The translations under genes were made by a program, and so were the position numbers. Under the pieces are notes generated by a model. The model was not told the DNA's origin and made no database searches. It saw nothing but the letters and a program-made list of their open reading frames with translations. From JAMHZE01 sp964424715 (GTDB lineage Bacteria; Pseudomonadota; Alphaproteobacteria; Rickettsiales; UBA8987): a stretch of 29,596 nucleotides of DNA. Shown here one piece after another: positions 7,060 to 15,099 of this stretch; positions within the stretch are counted from its first letter, which is position 1, and each line of letters starts with the position of its first letter. The stretch covers positions 1 through 29,596 of the forward strand of contig CAYRJW010000017.1 of assembly GCA_964424715.1 (NCBI GenBank). The letters are read 5' to 3'.

Positions 7060-7908
7060 ATGCCAATAAAACTAACTATATTCCAGACACGCGCGGCGGT
7101 AAGGTTCGTATTACTTATAATGTGGACATTCGGCCTGCTGCTTCCGGCCATATTCACCTATCACCTACATAAAGAAACTCACGAAACACTGGTAAAGCTT
7201 TATTTCAAGGGTGCACTTAAGATAATGGGCGTCAAGGTCGGCGAGAAAGGTTTTGATAATATCCCGAAAGACTCGGTATTGTTCGTTTCCAACCATACTT
7301 CATATTTAGACATATTAGTTCTTGGCTCAAAAATAAAAGTACGCTTTACGCCTAAGATAGAAATATCTAAATGGCCGATAATGAATTTTTTAGTGAAACT
7401 TTCACTGCCGGTCTATATCCACCGTAATGCCAGCAAAAGTTTAGAGCAAAAACAGAATATCAAAAAAATAATTGAGGGAGGGGATAGTATATTGATATTC
7501 CCTGAATCCACCACCAATGATGGCATGGATGTATTGCCGTTCAAAAGCTCCCTGTTCAGCGTCGCCGAGCCAGAAGAACATGACCACAAGGATGACCATA
7601 TCGCGATACAGCCTATATCTATAGTATATACACATATAGATGGCGAACCGGCCACAGTGCATAATATGGATAAGGTGGCATGGTACGGCGATATGAAATT
7701 CCTGCCGCATTTCTGGAATTTACTTGCGGCAAAAGGCGCGCGGGTGAAAATTATGTATCACAGCGAGCTTTACTATGAGGATTTTGGTGATAGAAAATCC
7801 CTAAGCAAACATTGCGAAGATGTTATTACCAAAGGTATCGAGGAATTAAAGATAATAGATGCAAACGAAAAACCAAAAAAATTCTTTGAACGGATGGTTA
7901 AACATTGA
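7060..7908 (+). CDS. olsA: lyso-ornithine lipid O-acyltransferase (PlsC family)
   Basis: 283 residues from the ATG at 7060; an in-frame upstream ATG at 7009 would overlap olsB and lacks a ribosome site, so I prefer 7060 (MPIKLTIF), which begins just before a hydrophobic membrane anchor (about 14-34). PlsC motifs are clear: NHTSYLD with H79 and D84 (catalytic HX4D), the FTPK/EISKWP segment and FPEST (147-151). PlsC enzymes acylate lysophosphatidate; directly after olsB this copy most likely makes ornithine lipid from lyso-ornithine lipid (OlsA). A general 1-acylglycerol-3-phosphate acyltransferase remains possible. The 3' end overlaps truB by 50 bases. Confidence 0.85.
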   Translation: MPIKLTIFQTRAAVRFVLLIMWTFGLLLPAIFTYHLHKETHETLVKLYFKGALKIMGVKVGEKGFDNIPKDSVLFVSNHTSYLDILVLGSKIKVRFTPKIEISKWPIMNFLVKLSLPVYIHRNASKSLEQKQNIKKIIEGGDSILIFPESTTNDGMDVLPFKSSLFSVAEPEEHDHKDDHIAIQPISIVYTHIDGEPATVHNMDKVAWYGDMKFLPHFWNLLAAKGARVKIMYHSELYYEDFGDRKSLSKHCEDVITKGIEELKIIDANEKPKKFFERMVKH

Positions 7909-8809
7909 TAAGCCGGTTGGCGTATCCTCCACTTTCATTACCAATAAGATAAAACGAATCCTGAACCCGAAAAAGATCGGCCATGCTGGAACGCTGGACC
8001 CGGCTGCATCCGGGATATTGCCGATCGCGCTCGGCGAGGCCACCAAGACCATCCCTTACATGCAGGATGCCCGCAAGGCTTACCAGTTCACCGTAAAATT
8101 CGGAGAAACTACCGATACTCTGGACAGGGAGGGTAAAATTACAGCTAAGAACGATATTTTCCCTAAGTTAGAAGAGATCGAAAAGATAATTCCTGATTTC
8201 ATCGGAAAGATAAAACAAATTCCACCGGCCTATTCGGCGATAAAGATAGATGGCAAGCGGGCATATGACCTAGCGCGTGAAGGGATAGAGTTCGAGATGA
8301 AGGAACGCGAGGTGGAAATTTACAGATTAAAGGTGACAGGTTACAGGTCAGAGGTTAAAGACCCCTCCTCACCTGTCACCTCTCACCTGTCACCCAACTT
8401 ATCAGAGATGACCTTCGAATGCGAATGTTCCAAAGGCACATATATAAGGACATTGGGGGCTGATATTGCCCTGGCCGTACAAACTATTGGTTATATTACG
8501 TTTTTACGGCGCACAGCAGTTGGTGGGTTTAACGTGGCCGGGGCCATAAAGGCAGAAATTACAAATGAAGGCTTGCAATTAACAGAAAACGAGATTAGAA
8601 GCCACCTTAAGCCTATAGATGTAGTGCTAGACGACATCCCTGTTCTGCATCTGGACATTCAAGCGTGCTCTAAGCTTCGAAATGGCCTTAAGATTCCAAC
8701 CGATAATGATTCAAAAGGAATAGTAAGGATATATCTCGATAAACAGCTTATCGCCTTCGCAAGGATAGAAAAGGGCCTTGTGATACCTGTTAAGGTATTC
8801 AATTTATAA
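7859..8809 (+). CDS. truB: tRNA pseudouridine(55) synthase TruB with in-frame palindromic insert
   Basis: 316 residues. Makes pseudouridine 55 in the T-loop of tRNAs. Family features: NGWLNIDKPVGVSS at the N-terminus, GHAGTLDPAASGILP with catalytic D47, PPAYSAIK, and CSKGTYIRTL. The start gives the normal TruB N-terminus even though it overlaps olsA by 50 bases. Between EIYRLKV and MTFECECSKG the protein carries about 21 extra residues (roughly 159-179) encoded by a 63-bp imperfect palindrome (8332-8394), which keeps the frame. The insert falls in a loop between strands of the catalytic domain, so activity is probably retained. truB-rpsO-pnp is a common proteobacterial order. Confidence 0.95.
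   Translation: MQTKNQKNSLNGWLNIDKPVGVSSTFITNKIKRILNPKKIGHAGTLDPAASGILPIALGEATKTIPYMQDARKAYQFTVKFGETTDTLDREGKITAKNDIFPKLEEIEKIIPDFIGKIKQIPPAYSAIKIDGKRAYDLAREGIEFEMKEREVEIYRLKVTGYRSEVKDPSSPVTSHLSPNLSEMTFECECSKGTYIRTLGADIALAVQTIGYITFLRRTAVGGFNVAGAIKAEITNEGLQLTENEIRSHLKPIDVVLDDIPVLHLDIQACSKLRNGLKIPTDNDSKGIVRIYLDKQLIAFARIEKGLVIPVKVFNL
8332..8394. repeat. in-frame palindromic element inside truB
   Basis: Two 24-base arms (8332-8355 and 8371-8394) pair at 20 of 24 positions around a 15-base loop. Arms are built from GGTGACAGGT and ACCTGTCACC units. Length 63 is a multiple of three and the element is translated within TruB. This matches the behaviour of Rickettsia palindromic elements (RPEs), though the sequence itself cannot be assigned to a named RPE family here. 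Confidence 0.8.
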
Positions 8810-8829
8810 ATATATTAAGGAGAAAAACG

Positions 8830-9099
8830 ATGTCGATTACAGCAGAAAAAAAATCTAAGCTTATCAAAGAATATGCAACTGGAGAAGGCGATACTGGCTC
8901 TGTAGAAGTTCAGTGTGCCGTTTTAACAGAAAGAATTAATAACCTTACCGAACATTTCAAAGTGAACAAGAACGATATTCACTCCAGAAGGGGCTTGGTA
9001 AAGATGGTTAATACAAGAAAAAGTCTTCTTGAGTATCTTAAAGGTAAAAATTTCAACCGTTACCAGCAGCTGATCAATCGATTAAACTTAAGAAAGTAA
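8830..9099 (+). CDS. rpsO: 30S ribosomal protein S15
   Basis: 89 residues, the standard bacterial S15 length. Features: MSITAEKKSKLIKEYA N-terminus, the GDTGSVEVQ segment, LTEHFKVNKNDIHSRRGL with the conserved H-D-SRRGL that contacts 16S rRNA, and YLKGKNFNRYQQLI. S15 binds the central domain of 16S rRNA and starts assembly of the 30S platform. A strong Shine-Dalgarno (AAGGAG, 8817-8822) precedes the ATG. It lies 20 bases after truB and 122 bases before pnp, separated from pnp by a large imperfect palindrome. Confidence 0.98.
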   Translation: MSITAEKKSKLIKEYATGEGDTGSVEVQCAVLTERINNLTEHFKVNKNDIHSRRGLVKMVNTRKSLLEYLKGKNFNRYQQLINRLNLRK

Positions 9100-9110
9100 T
9101 CTGCTAGCCA

Positions 9111-9198
9111 ATGCCGGATATCGGATTTCAGATATCAGAATCTTTATAGCCTGCTTGCTGTGAATGCTTTCTGGCATCTGTAATCTGGGCTCCGGCAT
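9111..9198. repeat. 88-bp imperfect palindrome between rpsO and pnp
   Basis: The ends are ATGCCGGA... and ...TCCGGCAT. Arms of 32 bases (9111-9142 and 9167-9198) match at 23 positions. In RNA this gives a long hairpin directly upstream of the pnp ribosome site (AAGGA near 9211). It may be another dispersed palindromic element, and may also act as the pnp leader hairpin, which in E. coli is cut by RNase III and is the site of PNPase autoregulation; the latter role here is inference from position. Confidence 0.65.
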
Positions 9199-9221
9199 CT
9201 TATAAAAACAAAGGAAATAAA

Positions 9222-11396
9222 ATGTTTAAAATAGTAAAAAAATCTATCAACTGGGGTGGTAAGGAATTATCACTTGAAACCGGTAGGGTAGCAAGACAAG
9301 CTGACGGCGCGGTTATGCTGCGTTATGGTGGCACAACTGTTCTATGTACTGCAGTTGCACAGAAGGAAGCAAAACCTGATATGGATTTCTTCCCGCTTAC
9401 ATGTATATATCAGGAAAAAACTTTCGCAGCTGGTAAGATACCAGGCGGTTTCTTCCGTCGTGAAGGTAAACCTACCGAGAAGGAAGTTCTTACTTCCCGC
9501 CTTATTGATAGACCTATCCGCCCTCTATTCGGCGAAGAATTCTTCAATGAAGTTCAGATAATCTGCACGGTTCTTGAATATGATGGCAAGAATGATAGCG
9601 ATGTAGTTGCACTGGTTGGCGCAGCTGCTGCACTTGCGATCTCCGGCATCCCTTTTGAAGGCCCTCTTGCAGCTGCAAGGGTTGGTCTGGTAAATGGTGA
9701 ATATGTGCTTAACCCTGAAATCGGTTTTGCATCTAAAACACGCCTTGACCTTGTTGTTGCAGGCACACGCAAATCTATCATGATGGTAGAATCTGAAGCG
9801 AAAGAGATTTCTGAAGAAGAAATGCTTGGCGCTCTTAAATTCGCCCATGACAGCATGCAACCTGTCCTAGACATGATCGAAGAACTTGCCAAAGAAGCTG
9901 GTAAAGCTCGCTGGGAAGTTAAGAAAGAAGATCATTCTGCACTTTACAACTCTATCAAATCTCACACTGCTGACACGCTTAAAAAAGCTTATGCTATCAC
10001 TGATAAACAGCAGCGCGTTACACTTCTTAAAGATGCCAAGAAAAATACTCTTGAGAAGATCGCAGCTGAGCAAGGTGAAGCTTTCAACAAACGCAAAGCT
10101 GATGGCCTGCTTAAAAAGCTTGAGAAAGATATCGTTCGCGGTGACATCATTCGCGATAAGAAACGTATCGATGGTCGCGGTCCTGAAAATATCCGTAACA
10201 TCCTTGCGGAAGTTGATTTCCTTCCAAGAACTCACGGCTCTGCACTTTTCACACGTGGTGAAACACAGGCTATAGTTGTTGCAACTCTTGGCACTACCCA
10301 GGATGAACAACGCCTTGACTCTCTTGATGGTGATTCAACAATGAATTTCATGCTGCATTATAACTTCCCTCCATTCTCTGTTGGTGAAGTAGGCAGGATG
10401 AGCGGCCCTGGCCGTCGCGAGATCGGTCACGGTAAGCTAGCGTGGCGCTCTATCAACCCGCTTCTTCCATCTAAAATGGAATTCCCTTACACTATCCGTG
10501 TTGTTTCCGAGATAACTGAATCTAACGGTTCATCTTCAATGGCAACTGTGTGCGGTACATCTCTGGCGCTTATGGCGGCAGGCGTTCCATTACCTCGCCC
10601 TATCGCTGGTATTGCAATGGGTCTTATACTTGAAGGCAACGATTTCGTTGTTCTTTCAGATATACTTGGCGATGAAGATCATCTTGGTGATATGGATTTC
10701 AAAGTTGCAGGTTCTGCAGACGGCGTAACTTCTCTTCAGATGGATATCAAAGTTCAGGGTATCACTATCGAGATCATGAAAATTGCGCTTAATCAGGCTA
10801 AAACTGGCCGTTTACATATCCTTGGTGAAATGGCTAAAGCCATCACTGAGCCTCGTAAAGAGCTTAGCGGCAATGCGCCTAAATATAAATCCATCAAGAT
10901 ACCTACTAACAAGATCCGCGAAGTAATCGGTAAAGGCGGCTCTGTTATTAAAAATATCTGTGAAGTAAGCGGTGCCAAGATCGACATTCAGGATAGCGGT
11001 GATGTTAAAGTTTCCGCGAGCGGTGAAGAGGCGATCGAAAAAGCAATGGCAATGATAAAAGAGATAGTTGCAGATGCTCCTATGCCGGTTATCGGCCAGG
11101 TCTATGATGCAAAGATCATGAAAATATTAGATTTCGGCGCAGTTGCCCAGTTCATGGGTAAAGCGCAGGGCCTGATACATATCAGCGAACTTGCAGAGAC
11201 CAAAGTTGCTAAAGTTGAAGATGTAATTAATCTTGGTGATAATGTTAAAGTAAAAGTCACCAACATCGACAAGACCGGCAAAATAAAACTTTCAATGAAA
11301 CAGGCAGTAGCCGGTGCGGGTAATTCCCCTACCGCTAATGATAACGGTTCCGTTGAAGAGGTTGATACAGCTTCTGAAATAACAACTATTAACTAG
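9222..11396 (+). CDS. pnp: polyribonucleotide nucleotidyltransferase (PNPase)
   Basis: 724 residues, normal length. It is the phosphorolytic 3'-5' exoribonuclease of the degradosome. Order seen: first RNase PH domain (IPGGFFRREGKPTEKEVLTSR, LIDRPIRPLF), an alpha-helical linker, second RNase PH domain with the catalytic block SNGSSSMATVCGTSLA and DILGDEDHLGDMDFKVAG, a KH domain with GXXG as VIGKGGSVIK, and a C-terminal S1 domain (IGQVYDAKIMKILDFGAV... GLIHISEL). An AAGGA ribosome site precedes the ATG. Codon use is noticeably more biased (CTT, GGT, GCA) than in neighbouring genes, typical of high expression. A strong intrinsic terminator follows 30 bases after the stop. Confidence 0.98.
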   Translation: MFKIVKKSINWGGKELSLETGRVARQADGAVMLRYGGTTVLCTAVAQKEAKPDMDFFPLTCIYQEKTFAAGKIPGGFFRREGKPTEKEVLTSRLIDRPIRPLFGEEFFNEVQIICTVLEYDGKNDSDVVALVGAAAALAISGIPFEGPLAAARVGLVNGEYVLNPEIGFASKTRLDLVVAGTRKSIMMVESEAKEISEEEMLGALKFAHDSMQPVLDMIEELAKEAGKARWEVKKEDHSALYNSIKSHTADTLKKAYAITDKQQRVTLLKDAKKNTLEKIAAEQGEAFNKRKADGLLKKLEKDIVRGDIIRDKKRIDGRGPENIRNILAEVDFLPRTHGSALFTRGETQAIVVATLGTTQDEQRLDSLDGDSTMNFMLHYNFPPFSVGEVGRMSGPGRREIGHGKLAWRSINPLLPSKMEFPYTIRVVSEITESNGSSSMATVCGTSLALMAAGVPLPRPIAGIAMGLILEGNDFVVLSDILGDEDHLGDMDFKVAGSADGVTSLQMDIKVQGITIEIMKIALNQAKTGRLHILGEMAKAITEPRKELSGNAPKYKSIKIPTNKIREVIGKGGSVIKNICEVSGAKIDIQDSGDVKVSASGEEAIEKAMAMIKEIVADAPMPVIGQVYDAKIMKILDFGAVAQFMGKAQGLIHISELAETKVAKVEDVINLGDNVKVKVTNIDKTGKIKLSMKQAVAGAGNSPTANDNGSVEEVDTASEITTIN

Positions 11397-11423
11397 TATT
11401 AGTACTAATTATAAGTTGAAGGA

Positions 11424-11449
11424 AAAGCCCCGCAAATGCGGGGTTTTTT
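11424..11449 (+). terminator. intrinsic terminator after pnp
   Basis: CCCCGC (11428-11433) pairs with GCGGGG (11438-11443) around loop AAAT, followed by six T (11444-11449) and preceded by AAAA. It closes the rpsO-pnp transcript before nadA. Confidence 0.92.
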
Positions 11450-11477
11450 CTAGTAAAATATTACCTATATTAATATC

Positions 11478-12452
11478 ATGGCAATAACTGAAAAAGACAT
11501 CGCCGGTATCAAGGATATAGAAGGCGAGATATTGCGTTTAAAAAAAGAGATGAACGCTGTTATCCTCGCGCATTATTATCAGGATGATGACATTCAGGAT
11601 ATTGCCGATTTCATTGGTGATTCACTTGAACTTTCCCGCAAGGCCGCCGCTACCGATGCCGACTATATAATTTTCTGCGGAGTGAAATTCATGGCCGAGG
11701 TCGCAAAGATATTATCCCCGCAAAAAACCGTTATAATCCCCGACCTGAAAGCCGGCTGCAGTTTAGAGACCTCCTGCCCGCCAAAATCATTCAAGGCATT
11801 CAGGGAACAGCACCCCGAACATATTGCGATAACTTACATCAACTGCTCGGCAGAGATAAAGGCGCTTTCGGATATCATCGTTACATCTTCCTCGGCAGAA
11901 AAAATATTAAGTAAATTACCCGAAGACCAAAAAATAATTTTTGCACCCGATAAACATTTAGGCGCCTACCTGAATAAAAAGACCGGCCGCGATATGTTAT
12001 TATGGGATGGCACCTGTATGGTGCATGAACAATTCTCCGAGAAGGAACTTTTCTCACTGAAATCAAAGCACCCGACCGCCGCTGTAATAGCACATCCTGA
12101 ATGCCCTGCAAATCTCCTCGACCATGCCGATTTCATCGGCTCTACCTCGGCATTACTTAATTTCTCGAAAGAAGCCGCAATAAAAAACCCGGAAGCCGAA
12201 TTCATCGTCCTCACCGAACCCGGCATCATCCACCAGATGAAAAAATTCTCCCCCCACGCCAAATTCTACGATGTACCCAGCATCAACGAAGCCGGCTGCG
12301 CCTTCTGCAACGCCTGCCCATATATGAAACTGAACACGCTGGAGAAATTATATCTCTGCATGGTAAATAGATCACCTGAAATAACGCTGGATGAAACTCT
12401 GCGCCTGCAAGCGAAAAGATCACTGGATAGGATGCTGGAAATGTCGGCTTAA
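11478..12452 (+). CDS. nadA: quinolinate synthase A
   Basis: 324 residues. Condenses iminoaspartate with dihydroxyacetone phosphate to quinolinate in de novo NAD synthesis, using a [4Fe-4S] cluster. The three expected cluster cysteines are visible: C94 in KAGCSLETSC, C209 in HPECP and C280 in CAFCNACPYM. Other signatures are ILAHYYQDDDIQDIADFIGDS and FAPDKHLG. No Shine-Dalgarno is obvious; the ATG follows an ATATTAATAT palindrome. nadB and nadC are not in the window, so it stands alone between the pnp terminator and a convergent gene whose stop overlaps its own (TTAA shared). Confidence 0.97.
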   Translation: MAITEKDIAGIKDIEGEILRLKKEMNAVILAHYYQDDDIQDIADFIGDSLELSRKAAATDADYIIFCGVKFMAEVAKILSPQKTVIIPDLKAGCSLETSCPPKSFKAFREQHPEHIAITYINCSAEIKALSDIIVTSSSAEKILSKLPEDQKIIFAPDKHLGAYLNKKTGRDMLLWDGTCMVHEQFSEKELFSLKSKHPTAAVIAHPECPANLLDHADFIGSTSALLNFSKEAAIKNPEAEFIVLTEPGIIHQMKKFSPHAKFYDVPSINEAGCAFCNACPYMKLNTLEKLYLCMVNRSPEITLDETLRLQAKRSLDRMLEMSA

Positions 12453-12691
12453 TCTTTTTCCTTATGTCCAAAACCCGCAGAGATTATATCTCCGTACTGT
12501 AGCGGGTTACAACCTGCCTTATCCGAGTCTTTAATAAGTTTTTTTAAAATATAATCTTTGCATTTAATATAAAAATGGCTTGGAATGCCATTTGCATCTA
12601 GGCAATTAACCAACCAAATATTTTTATCCTTTGTTTTTTTTTCTGCTATATCAACAGTTTCTGGTTTTATTTTTTGTGCAAATGAGATCAT
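12449..12691 (-). CDS. small hypothetical protein coupled to collagen-like gene
   Basis: 80 residues, not recognised. Soluble and lysine-rich, with two cysteines in WLVNCLDANG and FYIKCKDYIL plus a third in AGCNPLQYG. The pattern of alternating hydrophobic stretches suggests a small alpha/beta fold. Its ATG overlaps the stop of the upstream 420-residue gene in an ATGA, a strong sign of co-translation and a functional pair. It is convergent with nadA, overlapping it by four bases at the stops. An accessory, chaperone or immunity partner of the larger protein is possible but unproven. Confidence 0.65.
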   Translation of the reverse strand: MISFAQKIKPETVDIAEKKTKDKNIWLVNCLDANGIPSHFYIKCKDYILKKLIKDSDKAGCNPLQYGDIISAGFGHKEKD

Positions 12692-13950
12692 TTTCCCATC
12701 TCCTTTTTGGTTTCAATAACTTCAGCTTTCGTTATGTTGCTGAGATCAGGGTGTGCCAGACTTTTTGTAGTTTCTTCTCCAAAAGCCTGAGCCATCTTAT
12801 CAAAAAAGTTTTCTATTTCCTTAAGAGGAACTTCCTTTAATGCCTCTTTAAAGAATTGAGATGTTATTTCTTTATTTCCCTTGGTATAATCATAAACATT
12901 TTTAACGGTATCTAACACATGTCTTGCCTTATAGGAAAGCATGCCTGACGCTAGGCGTTGCTCCATAATATCCATATATCTATGAACTTCTTCTGGTAGT
13001 TCTAAATTTATACCGGTAGCGTTCAATACTGCTTTACCAACTTCTCCCGCTGTTACCCTTCTTTGATTTGAGCATTCTGCACAACCACCTGCTGGAATAA
13101 AAAACGCTTGTTTACTCTTAAAATTCGGGGGGCATAAAACCGTGATACCATTATCTGCTGAAAGCCTGTTTCCTATCGCTGCCAGAGCTTTGTTAAAATA
13201 ATCTAGCTCCTGTTCTGTTGGCTTTTTAATTAATATATAGCCTTCATTTCCCTCAAGTTCTTTAGGATTGTTTGCATATAATCCAGCTTCTCTTATTATT
13301 CCGGTTTTTATATCACCTCTCTCGCCTCGTTCTCCTCTAACGCCCCTTTCACCGGCGATTGCTTCTCCTCTTTTACCCCTTTCTCCTCTGATACCAGATA
13401 TATTGCCGCGCTCTCCACGCTCACCTCTTACACCACTATCGTCTAGTACATCACACTCCAAAAGTTGTTTTAATGATATTTCACCGTGAATATTATGAGG
13501 TGCAAATAATCTATTTCCATCTGATGTTACAGCCCATAAGCCACCAATTTTTTTATCATCCGAGAGATTTTCGCCAAAATTCGATGGACCAACACCAACA
13601 AAACCATTTCTACCAACCCCCTGATACACAAATGGCTCTTTAGCATCGCTGAAATCCCTATTATTACCCCATATATATTCATAGGGCTTAAAAACTTTAT
13701 CAGTATTATCAAACGGCCTCAGCGTATCAACTAGCAGACCTGTGGTGGCTACACCCATATCCTTGTGCTGATTGAGCAAATTTTGAAGTTCAGCATTAGA
13801 AACCTGCACGGGCCTTCTAGCTACAAGAAAAATCTCACCCGTATATTGACCTTCCTTAGTTTTCTTAACAAATCTCCAATCTTCTTTGTTAAAAACATCA
13901 TCCAGTTTCATAAACTGACGAACTGGTGTATAATTTTTGTCCTGCCCCAT
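12688..13950 (-). CDS. uncharacterised protein with proline-free collagen-like Gly-X-Arg tract
   Basis: 420 residues, family not recognised. Three parts: an N-terminal part (1-172) rich in aromatic and glycine residues without signal peptide; a collagen-like tract (173-213) of ten Gly-X-Arg triplets in three blocks, GVRGERGERG, GIRGERGKRG and GERGVRGERGERG, separated by NIS and EAIA; and a C-terminal helical part (245-420) with C273 and the pair C290/C293 (GGCAEC). Arginine always occupies the third triplet position and there is no proline. A strong Shine-Dalgarno (AAGGAGTGAT) precedes the ATG. It shares a divergent promoter region with a TrmB-type regulator and is coupled to an 80-residue gene. 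Trimerisation through the tract, or RGG-like nucleic-acid binding, are both conceivable. Confidence 0.75.
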   Translation of the reverse strand: MGQDKNYTPVRQFMKLDDVFNKEDWRFVKKTKEGQYTGEIFLVARRPVQVSNAELQNLLNQHKDMGVATTGLLVDTLRPFDNTDKVFKPYEYIWGNNRDFSDAKEPFVYQGVGRNGFVGVGPSNFGENLSDDKKIGGLWAVTSDGNRLFAPHNIHGEISLKQLLECDVLDDSGVRGERGERGNISGIRGERGKRGEAIAGERGVRGERGERGDIKTGIIREAGLYANNPKELEGNEGYILIKKPTEQELDYFNKALAAIGNRLSADNGITVLCPPNFKSKQAFFIPAGGCAECSNQRRVTAGEVGKAVLNATGINLELPEEVHRYMDIMEQRLASGMLSYKARHVLDTVKNVYDYTKGNKEITSQFFKEALKEVPLKEIENFFDKMAQAFGEETTKSLAHPDLSNITKAEVIETKKEMGK

Positions 13951-14024
13951 ATCACTCCTTAATTTTTATTAAGATTTTATATATCTTATCACATGTGCCC
14001 ACCTATTTTTACCCCATATTTACC

Positions 14025-14042
14025 TGTCGACAGAGCTCGACA
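14025..14042. promoter_or_regulatory. inverted repeat overlapping -35 box (candidate operator)
   Basis: TGTCGA (14025-14030), six-base spacer, TCGACA (14037-14042): a perfect 6-bp inverted repeat whose right arm is the likely -35 element of the regulator gene. It sits in the divergent intergenic region, so one bound regulator could control both the TrmB-type gene and the collagen-like gene. Autoregulation is an inference. Confidence 0.5.
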
Positions 14043-14065
14043 ACACCATAAAGTTATGCTATAAT
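14037..14065 (+). promoter_or_regulatory. sigma70-type promoter of TrmB-like gene
   Basis: -35 TCGACA (14037-14042), 17-base spacer, -10 TATAAT (14060-14065) with the extended TG motif (TGC) just upstream. About 22 bases separate the -10 from the ATG, which implies a very short leader. Confidence 0.6.
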
Positions 14066-14087
14066 TCATTGAAAAAGCGTTATTTTT

Positions 14088-14921
14088 ATGGTGATGTTGG
14101 ATAAAGTTTTACAGGGGCTGGATCTCAGTGATGAGGAAACGCGGATATATGTTGAGCTGCTGGAAAGCGGTACGGTAACGGCCGGGGAATTTTCTAAGAA
14201 GGCGGGTATATCGCGCACATCTTTATATGGGATATTGCAGAGGCTTACCGATAAGGGGATAGTTGAAAGAACATTGAAAAAAGGTGTGCGGTCTTTTCAG
14301 GCGGCGCATCCGGAGAAGATAAAACATTTATTCCGCAAAAAGATAGAGGGGCTGGAAAATCTGGAGAAGGATTACGATAAGATATTTCAGGAACTTCTTA
14401 CGCGCGCTAATTTCGGTACGGTAAGCCCGCGCTTCAAACTTTATGAAGGGGTTGAGGGCGTACAGCATATACTTAATGATATGCTTTCATACAGGGATAT
14501 TGAAACGCGCTCATACTGGCCGATAAAAAGCATGGTGGATATTCTTTCGGCAGATTTTTTCAGATATCATAATAAAGAGCGCATCCGCCGTAACCTCTAC
14601 ACCAAAGCCATATGGCCGAGGAGTGAAATGGTGGATATAAAGAAAAATCCCTTCCTTGGAATGGGCCCGGATTTTAAAAGGGAGATACGCCTTGCACCGG
14701 AGAGTATGAATTTCACCATGGGATACTGGATATATCATAACAAGATCGCCTTTCTTTCATCACGCGCGGAAAGTTTCGGGTTCATAATTGAAAGCCCTGA
14801 ACTGGTGAATATGCAGTCATCACAGCATGAGGCGATCTGGAACATGTCAGAACCGCTGGAAATAGACCAGATACATCTGCAGGGATTCATTGATGAAATG
14901 AGATATAAAAATAAAACTTAG
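14088..14921 (+). CDS. TrmB-family transcriptional regulator
   Basis: 277 residues. The N-terminal winged helix-turn-helix (about 5-75) reads LDLSDEETRIYVELLESG, then SKKAGISRTSLYGILQRLTDKGIVER, as in TrmB regulators. The C-terminal part is the effector-domain region (about 110-277), with FKLYEGVEGVQHILNDML and the IYHNKIAFLS segment typical of bacterial TrmB relatives lacking the sugar-binding extension. An alternative ATG two codons downstream exists; no Shine-Dalgarno is seen for either. The promoter region carries an inverted repeat over the -35 box, which suggests autoregulation or control of the divergent unknown operon. The ligand cannot be told from sequence. Confidence 0.82.
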   Translation: MVMLDKVLQGLDLSDEETRIYVELLESGTVTAGEFSKKAGISRTSLYGILQRLTDKGIVERTLKKGVRSFQAAHPEKIKHLFRKKIEGLENLEKDYDKIFQELLTRANFGTVSPRFKLYEGVEGVQHILNDMLSYRDIETRSYWPIKSMVDILSADFFRYHNKERIRRNLYTKAIWPRSEMVDIKKNPFLGMGPDFKREIRLAPESMNFTMGYWIYHNKIAFLSSRAESFGFIIESPELVNMQSSQHEAIWNMSEPLEIDQIHLQGFIDEMRYKNKT

Positions 14922-14977
14922 ATTGCGGGTAAAAAAATATTTAGATAGAATTAATACTTAATATAAAAGAGGGTCTC

Positions 14978-15043
14978 ATGTTCAGATTTATATTCGCGTT
15001 GTCGCTTCTTACACTATTAACATCCTGTATCAGTTTATTTTAA
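14978..15043 (+). CDS. tiny putative lipoprotein (21 residues)
   Basis: A 21-residue frame with a short basic start (MFRF), a hydrophobic core and a lipobox LLTSC near the C-terminus, followed by only ISLF. The shape is that of very small entericidin-type or lysis-type lipoproteins. A purine-rich AAAAGAGGG lies just upstream of the ATG. Too short for sequence similarity to decide; it may be chance. Confidence 0.4.
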   Translation: MFRFIFALSLLTLLTSCISLF

Positions 15044-15099
15044 TTGCTGAAACGCAAGGGGCTTGAATTTCTGGAAAATATTTATTATAATATATTCAG

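Noticed and set aside
13268..13489. Proline/serine-rich plus-strand ORF opposite the Gly-X-Arg tract
   Set aside because: It is the antisense reading of the repetitive collagen-like segment, lacking a start signal and neighbours on that strand.
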